A DNA stretch of 64,000 bases. Source: Incurvaria masculella. Lineage: Eukaryota; Arthropoda; Insecta; Lepidoptera; Incurvariidae. Within the stretch, counting starts at the first letter, position 1, and each line of letters opens with the position of its first letter. Below, in pieces: positions 56,783 through 64,000 of this stretch. The stretch is from contig OX335644.1 in assembly GCA_946894095.1 (NCBI GenBank), positions 15,047,595 through 15,111,594 of the forward strand, given 5' to 3'. The notes beneath the pieces are model-generated. The model was not told the DNA's origin. It saw only the letters and a program-made list of their open reading frames with translations, and made no database searches. Both the position numbers and the translations under genes were made by a program.

Positions 56783-57115
56783 TCAGCCTCGGTAGCCCAG
56801 TGCTGCGACGCCTTGCGATTTCATAAGCTGGGTAAGCATCACTGAGCGCGGTTGAGGCTGACCGTGGTTCGGATTTCACCTAAAGTTGTAGGTCCCCTTC
56901 CTTACTTACTGGGTGGTAGGGTTAATCCCGCCCGGGTTGGTACCATCGCATTGAATGAACGATGGTCGAAGCGGCGATGAAAATTGTCCAAGTTTGTCCA
57001 AGTTTTCATCCAGTTCAATATTGCCGGCATGGCACCTAGTTCCCATGTGGTGTGTTAGGCTAATATCTGACGCTCAGTTTGTTATTAGCCATCCATTTCC
57101 AGTTGCATAAAAAAA
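56783..57115 (+). mobile_element. SINE (type B), full length
   Basis: Head TCAGCCTCGGTAGCCCAGTG and GCGATTTCATAAGCTGGGTA, then GAGCGCGGTTGAGG, CCGTGGTTCGGATTTCACC, CCGCCCGGGTTGGTACCATC and GATGGTCGAAGCGGCGATG. It ends at CCAGTTGCAT and a poly(A) run at 57109-57115. It lacks a short body segment before GGCATGGCACC. Confidence 0.85.
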
Positions 57116-57419
57116 TACTACGAGCTGTTTAAAAAAGTTCATGGTTAAATAACCGATTTTTCATTGTTTTTTGTATTGTATTGTTTACTTATAATCTTTA
57201 TTATTATCCCCGCCATCTCACATGTTGACAATTGAAGCCAGTCCCACAAACAGCATCTGTTCACGAGCATCATGCACAGCTGTCACCTCTCTCAACTATA
57301 TTTTAGGGAACGTGGTGAATATGTATAGTGACGATGAACCTAAACAAAAATTAAACTTACTTACTACATGTAAGTACACATATTAAAAAGTCCTGCAGTT
57401 CTCATTATCAACCGACGAC

Positions 57420-57723
57420 ACCTCATGCGAGAAGTTGGATGCGACAGCGACGGGCAGCCGTCAGCATTCGCGTCCGCCATTGTCGGAACTTGGGCGTTGG
57501 CGGAAATGAAACTTTCCCGCGGACGCGAGCGCGGGGGGGTGGGGGGTGGGGTGTGGGCGACGAGGGAGCGGAAGTGCACTTCGAGCGGACTTCCTCACCC
57601 TCCACCCGCCCGCCTACCGAGCGAGCTGAAGAGAAGTTAATTAATTTATCGGAGCCTAGTCAGTCTAGACTCTATGTAGAGTAACGAGCAATCGTCGGTC
57701 TAGAGTCTAGACTGGACCGTCCG
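57420..57723 (+). promoter_or_regulatory. CpG island with initiator and splice donor, candidate 5' end of a host gene
   Basis: A GC-rich stretch (57430-57600) is followed by an arthropod-type TCAGT at about 57659. A palindrome-rich segment comes next (CTAGACTCTATGTAGAG, GTCTAGAGTCTAGAC), then CCGTCCG with donor GTGAGT at 57724. This is the best candidate in the window for the promoter and non-coding first exon of a further host gene. The next exon was not found. Confidence 0.4.
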
Positions 57724-58228
57724 GTGAGTGAGATAGGTTGCAAAGCCAGGCATCCGTCACTCCTAAATACCTACTCAGATCTTTCCCCGCCGCTCTTGGG
57801 AACCCGAGGTTCCAAGTTGAGTCAGGGCCGCGCGCACACGCTCCGCACGTCCAGTCGTTTCGGAAATCGCACTTTCGGCGTATTTATTCGTAATAATGTC
57901 TTATCATCAGATAATGTAATAAAATAACTTTTGCGTGAAAGGATGTTACAGTATACAGAAAAAAACTAAGTTATTTTTCTTTGCGCTACCCAAAGATTCT
58001 GAAAGGTAAGTTGGTTTTTTGAGTTTAGGTTTATTGACATTTTGTATTGACGTTTTGCCTTATCTGTAGGTATATGTGTTATGAGGGACATGTTGACACT
58101 TAATTAACTGGTATCAGCACAGCATTATACTATATGGAAAAAACGACATTAATTGGTTTTTTCTAGTGAAAGAATAATGGGCAGATGACCGGAAAAGACA
58201 CGTACTGACAAGTACCTATGTAAGTCAC
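57724..58228. other. Putative intron or intergenic DNA
   Basis: No coding feature. If the donor at 57724 is real, this would be the start of a long intron. Confidence 0.3.
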
Positions 58229-58611
58229 TTTTTTTTATGCGACCTGACATGGACAACTACCGTTATGATATTAGCCCAATACACCACATTCCCGAAAAAA
58301 TTAGGTGCCATGCCAGGACCTTCCTTTATGACCACGGCTACATTGAACTGGATCGAAAACACGGACAATTTTTCATCGCCGCTTCGACCATCTTTTAATC
58401 CAATGCTATGGTACGAACCCGGGCGGGCTTAAACCCTACCACCTAGTAGGGGAAGGGGACTGACGGTTTTACATGGATTCCGAACCATGGAGCAGCTCAC
58501 TTTCGTGACGAAATGCACTTTTCGAACTCGGAAAGAGAAAGAAAGTGGTGCATTGAACCCAGACCTCTAGTACGCTAGGCCAGTCCCCGTGCCACTAGGC
58601 TACGAGCCGCT
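58229..58611 (-). mobile_element. SINE (type A), full length and best preserved
   Basis: On the minus strand: GCGGCTCGTAGCCTAGTGGC (A box), GGTCTGGGTTCAATGC (B box), CACTTTCTTTCTCTTTCCGA, GCTGCTCCATGGTTCGG and CCCCTTCCCCTACTAGGTGG. Then CCCGCCCGGGTTCGTACC, GGTCGAAGCGGCGATG, TCCAGTTCAATGTAGCCGTG, CATGTCAGGTCGCAT and an A tail. It is the reference for head A. Confidence 0.88.
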
Positions 58612-58839
58612 CATACGAGTCATACATAAGATTGTGCGGTCGGTCGATTCTACATCATAGCATATTCTTTGAAACATGGCTTTCTTAGAGAGTCTTGATG
58701 AACACATCAAACGTTGTTATATGTGCAAACACGATCATACTTATGATACTGACCGAATAATCACCGCTTTTCAGTAGGAATTAGATAATTTATGATACAT
58801 TATAAATAAATAGTTTTGAAAGTTGTGTTTTATTCCACT

Positions 58840-58990
58840 TTTAAAACGATAGGCGGCGGCGCGGCAGCGCGTGACAACCCTAGCGACAAAAGTGGTGTGG
58901 TGAGGCGGGGGGGGCGAGGACGCGTTTCATCTCGCCGCCGTGCCGACAGTGAGCGAAGTAATAGATACTTTAGCTTAGCGTCAATTAAGA
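58840..58990. other. GC-rich island
   Basis: Runs of GGCGGCGGCGCGGC and GGCGGGGGGGGCGAGG. The plus-strand ORF over it (58816-59100) looks compositional, with no domain. It could belong to the same promoter region as 57.4 kb. Confidence 0.3.
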
Positions 58991-59606
58991 TCAAAATTGA
59001 TTACTTACTGTCAGGGAGTGCAACTTCTGTGCGTAGCACTATTACTTATTCTGTGGCAAAGCCTCTTTCTTTCTCTTGCCAATTCTGCAATATGGTTTGA
59101 ATTCAAAAGACGTTGTCTCCACTTATTTATTTTTTACGCAAACTTCGCAACACGACAGCGTGTCGGTTTTCTTTCTCATACACATTAAATGGCTTGATCG
59201 CATAAAAAACTTCTTTAGGTTCCGTTGAGGCTTGATTAGATCTGGGGGAATATTTCTATTCAGCCTTCGATCACATGTCACATCAACCGGATTTTTTGTC
59301 AAACTGTGATATCAGATGTTTTGTCAGACTATGATTTTTGAGTTTTTAGGACGATTTTCAAAGAATATAAAGTTCTCTTAAACTGAACAGATAAAAATAA
59401 TAATCGTGGAGAATTTAGTTAATGATACTATGAAATGATTTCTTATATTTCGTTCAGAATCTGGTCATTTGTCTTATCGAGACAACTGTCGTAGATATGG
59501 TTTAATTTCCTGAGATAGGTTTTGTCATACATTTTAAATATGTTTCCACGTTGTCTACTACGCTGCCCAAATTGTTTGAGATATGTGCATTTTTTTTATT
59601 TTATGC
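58991..59606. other. No gene recognised
   Basis: AT-rich DNA, nothing assigned. Confidence 0.4.
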
Positions 59607-59810
59607 TAAGTGCAGCATATGGCATACGCCAGGAACTGATGAGGTGCCCGACGACGCCCATGGGCATTCGATCTTTCAGACCGGTGGAAAAAACCATGCC
59701 GGCCGGCCAGGGTGTTTCATAACACCATGTTTGATGGCCCCTTAAGATACCCGACGATGCCCATGGGCTTCAAACTTTCAGAGTGCGGCTGCGAAGACAA
59801 AGCCGGCAGG
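59607..59810. repeat. Dispersed repeat with GCCCATGGGC core, copy 2 (tandem)
   Basis: Two successive blocks: CATACGCCAGGAACTGATGA with GACGCCCATGGGCATTCG, then CGACGATGCCCATGGGCTTC, each followed by a TTTCAGA...AA(A/G)CC(A)TGCCGGC-like part. It is the same family as 26728-26830. Confidence 0.5.
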
Positions 59811-61333
59811 ATAGGCTTGGATTAGATTCAAATCTTTGTTGCACTAAAATGTTGTAAATAAGCCTAAAATCGAAATGTGTGCAGTTGTTGAGAATCCTAA
59901 GGAAAATGGGACATGTTTAAATCTGAGATGGCTAAATGTTATTTTAATAATTATGGGGCAATGGGGTTTAAACAAATTTATGGTAATACAATTTACATTT
60001 TCATTTTTTTTTTTGTGCAATGTTAACGCATTTTCTGTAATTTCGCAATATTCTATATCAACATGAAACTGCAAATATAATATTGATGATTAATTACCAA
60101 TAGAATGTCGGAGCATAAAATATTCAGAAACATGGTTGCAATACGAGATAGATTAGAAGCCCCATTAAAATCCGCATTGCCCAAATCTCTTTCTCTCTCT
60201 CTCTCTCTTTTACGAAAGATGGAATAAACCTTCGCTTCACTTAACGAGACGACGAACTTGGCAGCTCGCTGAATTAATTACAGGCCGCAAACAAACAACA
60301 CCTCACAGAAACAGCACCTATAATAACGGCAGACAACCGCCTCCACCGCCCTCCAATTACCTTCCTTGTTGTGTACCAACTCAGAAAATGTATTCAATAA
60401 CCTTCATGGGCATTACTACAGAAGAGAAAAGGAAGAAGAAGTGTCATGTGGTAGTTGCTCGTGATCCCGCAGTATGAACAAATTATTCATATATTCGTAC
60501 GGTAAGCCGCCTGAGCTTCGTATACCACACAGTCCAAACAATACCACCGCGCGCGAATTTGGTAACGTAGTGGGTTTGCTAAATAAGCTCCTACTAGTGA
60601 GCATGGAAGTACGGGAGTAGCCACGTGCCACGAATTTGGTGCACTAAATGACTTACGTGTGCTTCCGGGGTCCTACGGATCGATGAACTTCGAAAACATT
60701 AGCAGTGCTTATTCGTAAGGCGAGGGATCGCCGGCGCTCCCGCTTTTGTATGTAAAAGTGGCTACGCCGCCTCTATACAAACTAGTTTCGGTTTCCACCT
60801 CCGTCCTTCCATGCTCGCTGGTCCCCATCCACACAAACCCTCCAATGCGACAACTGGCTGGTGGGCGGTCTCATAGCATGGGGGTCTCATATGGCACATC
60901 TCGTTCCATTTTTTATCTGAAGGCGAAACTCTTGACGGTTTCGAATTTTAATTGATCGTGTTTACCAAGACCTTGTATTTTAGTTAATTTGTACATAGCT
61001 CTTATTTTTCATTAACATAAACCCCACAGCTGATGGGCTGCAATACATCGTCCATCAATGAGGTGCCCTGCCAAGACTTTCCCTTTAATTTAACCTGTGT
61101 GAACTGGTTCTTAAAACCAAGACTATTTTCATCTTTCACCATTTTACATTGACGATGAGAACACTCAAAATTAATAAAGATGTAGAAGAAAGTATTTCAG
61201 TAAATTATCAAATGACCATAACTTTAGTATTTGATAGAAAGCTTTTCAACTAACATTGATTGAATATCTAGTCTTATAGCAATACATTATCATCCCAATA
61301 ATTGTATGTAGGCTTACGTAAAACAATTACACT
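59811..61333. other. No gene recognised; (CT)n microsatellite
   Basis: CT-rich run at about 60185-60212. Several short ORFs (60416-60955) have no domain. Confidence 0.4.
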
Positions 61334-61440
61334 CGTATTCAGAGAGAACCTGTCAAATCTTAGTTAATTAGCACCGGACTAACCATACAAAAACCGGTTT
61401 AGTCCGCGGTATTTAAGTTAATCCGCTCACTCTGAATACG
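61334..61440. mobile_element. Short MITE with CGTATTCAGAG ends
   Basis: Inverted ends CGTATTCAGAG on both sides of 107 bp, including an internal ACCGGACTAA / TTTAGTCCG inverted pair. No clear target duplication. Confidence 0.5.
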
Positions 61441-62009
61441 GCTGTTAAATATTAATTTGTACCCTTTTTAGGTGCAGAAACATTTAATATTACTCGATCT
61501 CGATAATCGTGATTTCAGAGCCATTACATTTCCACCATGAAAAAATTATGAATATGAATAAATTAAAAATATTGCTGTAATTATTTATTTCGGGTAATAA
61601 ATGACAGTGCCCAAAACAAATATTTGTGTGTAACAGGAAGAATATTTTTCGATCAAGTTGTGGTCATGAAAAAAGATAAATCGCAAAACATTGTTGTGTA
61701 TTTGTCCCGAGTGAAAGTTGGTCACGCATGAAAGATATGAGTTACCCGTGGGAAGGTGGAGGCTTGCATCATACATCACGAAATTCCAGGAAGCCGATCG
61801 CCCGAACAATTCCTTGGAACGGGAATTTCTTGCGAACTGTGGCAATGACACAATTTTGTTTACCTGAATTCGTAATTTACGTAATGTTTACGTTTTATAC
61901 TTTCTTTTCTGTATTCCTGTTTCTTCCTGAGAAAGCAAAAATATAATAGCAGATTTCGGATTACACCATTTACACATGTTTTTATTTTTATAATACTATA
62001 AAAAAAATT
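61441..62009. other. No gene recognised
   Basis: AT-rich. Unsupported ORFs only. Confidence 0.4.
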
Positions 62010-62299
62010 GCAACTAAGCATGGATGTCTAATACCATAGCCTCCGTCATAATTATCCCAACAGACCGCATTTGGTGCCATTCGCTTTATGAGCCCGCACA
62101 CAATGTTGCATTCGTATTTCTTTTAAAAAGACCCTAGGCCATGCCAGCCCGGGAGGAATTAGCCCTACCTACCAGCTAGAATGTGAGGAAAGGGACCTTA
62201 CCGTACAAACGGTTCAAAACGGTCACCTCCAACCTCGCTTAGAGTTGTTTCACCAAGCTTATCGAACCGCAAGGAGTCGTGGACACTGGGCTACCGACT
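62010..62299 (-). mobile_element. SINE (type B), diverged
   Basis: On the minus strand: GTCGGTAGCCCAGTGTCCAC, TTGCGGTTCGATAAGCTTGG and AGGTGACCGTTTTGAACCG, then the degraded body, to TAGACATCCATGCTTAG and an A-rich tail. Confidence 0.7.
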
Positions 62300-62579
62300 C
62301 TGACAATGCCACACTGTCATAATATTTGCACATGGAAACTAGGCGCTAGCCAGGAACTTTCTTTAACTGAATAAAGCTATTTTGCTGAATACAAAATGTG
62401 GACAATTTTTATTGCCGTTTCGATCATAAGTTGTGTAATGCGGCACCGGTTCATGTTCACATAGAAGAATATGGTTTTGTCTGAAAATTACTTGAAAGTA
62501 AAATGTATACCTGCTCTAAATGACATCTTCCTTAGTCCACTCATTAGAACGCTATTGTTTAGATATAATATGTAGTGTT

Positions 62580-62725
62580 GACGCGACCGCGGCGGGCGGG
62601 CGGCGCGGGTCGCAGGACGCGCGTCGCGCGACATCTAGCGTCATGAATCATCACGACATCCATCATTGTGACACGAGTAGGCCCAGACATGAGGGACCGC
62701 ACCCCCTCCCCCGCCCAGCCGCCCT
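62580..62725. other. GC-rich island
   Basis: CGCGACCGCGGCGGGCGGGC and CCCCCTCCCCCGCCCAGCCG flank a segment with no repeat match. ORFs on both strands are compositional. Function unknown. Confidence 0.3.
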
Positions 62726-62897
62726 CGACGCGTCCGATGATAAGGCGGATCACGCATTTCCCACGTTTTTACGACAATATAATGGATGATTACTTTGCAT
62801 AGCTTCGCCATATATTTTAAACGACTTTTAAAACGAGAGGTGTCGCGGGACACCAGGCCACAGAATAACGCAATCCTTTATATTTTATAGTAGTACC

Positions 62898-63123
62898 CGA
62901 AGATTCGATAAGCTAGGTTAGGTTAGGTTAGGCACCTCTGAGCGCGGTTAGATTCTGGATGGGTGACCATTTTGAACTGGCCGTGGTTCGGTTTCCACGT
63001 AAAACTATTGGTTCCATTCCTTACTTACTTACTATATTGTAGGGTTAATCCCGCCTGTGATGGTACAATCGCATTCAATGAACGATGGTCGCAGCGGCAA
63101 TGAAAATTATCCGTATTTTCCAT
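62898..63123 (+). mobile_element. SINE (type B) carrying a (TTAGG)n insertion
   Basis: GATTCGATAAGCT, then a run of (TTAGG) at 62914-62932, then CACCTCTGAGCGCGGTTAG, GATGGGTGACCATTTTGAAC, CGTGGTTCGGTTTCCACG, GAACGATGGTCGCAGCGGC and TCCGTATTTTCCAT. The start of the head and the tail are missing. Confidence 0.75.
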
Positions 63124-63157
63124 AGGCGAACTCTTACTTTAGGAATTTTTTGTAACT

Positions 63158-63212
63158 TTTCCGGCCGGCATGGTTTTCGCAGCCCCTGTGAAAGTCCGAA
63201 AGCCCATGGAAT
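63158..63212. repeat. Dispersed repeat with GCCCATGG core, copy 3 (inverted)
   Basis: TCCGGCCGGCATGGTTTTCG, CAGCCCCTGTGAAAGTCCG and AAAGCCCATGG are the reverse complement of the family at 26728 and 59607. It directly follows the SINE. Confidence 0.5.
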
Positions 63213-63597
63213 ATCTCACAATAATTTATTCAGGAGATTTTCATTCACGATTATTGTAAATTTTACCGACCACCAAATTGATTGCAAGCAAATCCAAATA
63301 CCTATGTGCTAAGAATATTGAACATGAGTCTCATATTGTTTCTCGATTGTGCTTGCGAAGCTGCTACAAGTGATAAGTCAGTCAGCTAACTTCAACCGTA
63401 ATGAATAGATTATTAATTCAGAAACTTTGAAGATTTCAGTAGTTTCAGTGTACACACAGCGCCATCCGACGAGTTTCGTGATGAAGTTTTAATAAGGTTT
63501 GCGCAAGACACAATTATCTGAAATGGAAAGCATCTAAAGCAACTGTAAAATGCACCAACTTTCACTGAAATTGAAAAATGAACTGACTGAAAGGGCT

Positions 63598-63785
63598 CAG
63601 CAGGTCTATTCTTGGCATTTATTAATCAGGAATCCTGAGTCTAGAAAACCGCTTTTGTAGCTGTTTTCAAAGCGATTTTCTTGACGAAAATATTCCGAAG
63701 CATAGTTTTTTTTAATCAATCAAGGTTTTGAAAATCGCTATTAAAGCTGTTTCCTGATTACTGAATGCTAGGAATAGACCTGCTG
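63598..63785. mobile_element. MITE, CAGG(C/T)CTATTC family, copy 3
   Basis: Inverted ends CAGCAGGTCTATTCTTGGCA / CAGCAGGTCTATTCCTAGCA over 188 bp, with internal inverted blocks (CTGTTTTCAAAGCGATTTTC and its partner AAAATCGCTATTAAAGCTG). The best-preserved copy of the family here. Confidence 0.7.
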
Positions 63786-64000
63786 TGCAGTCATTGAAGG
63801 TCAAGTTTTTTATTTTAATCCAAGATGAGCAGGTGTGGAGGGAAGCTCTGATGATATTTCGAACTGTCCAAATTACTTTTTTACCTGAAAGAGATTGCCT
63901 CTCCACGTATATTTTTCCCTATGCTATTTATGTGTCTTCACTATTAAAATTTACAATAATTCTCTAGATATGGGAATTCGTGAAATTGTTTCCATTTGGT

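Noticed and set aside
57425..57684. Overlapping ORFs in the CpG island
   Set aside because: Several frames are open on both strands because of GC content; none has a domain.
60416..60955. Possible exon in GC-moderate DNA
   Set aside because: No conserved motif, splice pair or promoter could be identified.

Overview
The window is nuclear DNA of an insect, almost certainly a moth or butterfly. It is AT-rich, has spliceosomal introns, and is packed with repeats of lepidopteran type: Helitrons of the TCACTACATAGTATAAAAC...CTAG kind, a (GTCC)n-associated dispersed repeat, tRNA-derived SINEs, MITEs, a mariner relic and LINE fragments. There are no operons, CRISPR arrays or prokaryotic signals. Only one conventional intact host gene was found.

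Layout. 0-13 kb: mostly repeats, including a 744-bp hAT-like element inserted in a SINE, a Helitron, copies of a microsatellite-linked repeat, two GC-rich stretches and a relic of an RTE-type LINE. 13.3-26.7 kb: a 304-bp MITE with CCGG flanks, split at its last base pairs by a 13,083-bp CACTA/CMC (EnSpm-like) DNA transposon (13595-26677). 26.7-42 kb: SINEs, a mariner pseudogene, a TTAA-flanked piggyBac-type MITE and long unassigned AT-rich DNA. 42.4-44.7 kb: a three-exon GMC oxidoreductase gene on the minus strand (597 aa). 45-52 kb: a second Helitron, a candidate non-coding exon, and a 2.8-kb 5'-truncated LINE. 52-64 kb: SINEs, a broken GMC paralogue interrupted by a fold-back MITE, GC-rich islands that could be 5' ends of host genes, and more MITEs.

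The most interesting object is the large CACTA-like element. It has matching ends (CACTCAGAAAACG / CACTGAGAAAACG), a TA target duplication, large subterminal repeat arrays at both ends (114-bp units on the left; 22-bp units organised in 110-bp blocks on the right), and a TATA plus TCAGT initiator promoter at ideal spacing. It encodes two proteins on the plus strand. The first is a six-exon gene for a 541-aa protein with an N-terminal SAM domain; every splice junction joins in frame. The second is an uninterrupted ORF of 826 codons for a transposase with two C2H2 fingers, a CxxC ... HDVLEGV zinc-binding region and plausible DDE residues. The element carries several younger insertions (a TTA-flanked Harbinger-like element with 100-bp repeats in two orientations, a TA-flanked MITE, a SINE and a small fold-back element), yet both genes remain open.

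The likely division of labour (inference) is that the transposase cuts and joins DNA at the repeat-rich ends, while the SAM protein acts as a multimerising or end-binding partner, as a second protein does in plant En/Spm. The GMC oxidoreductase and its nearby broken copy show that this locus once held at least two related GMC genes. The intact one has lost the usual Asn of the C-terminal catalytic motif, whereas the broken one keeps it.
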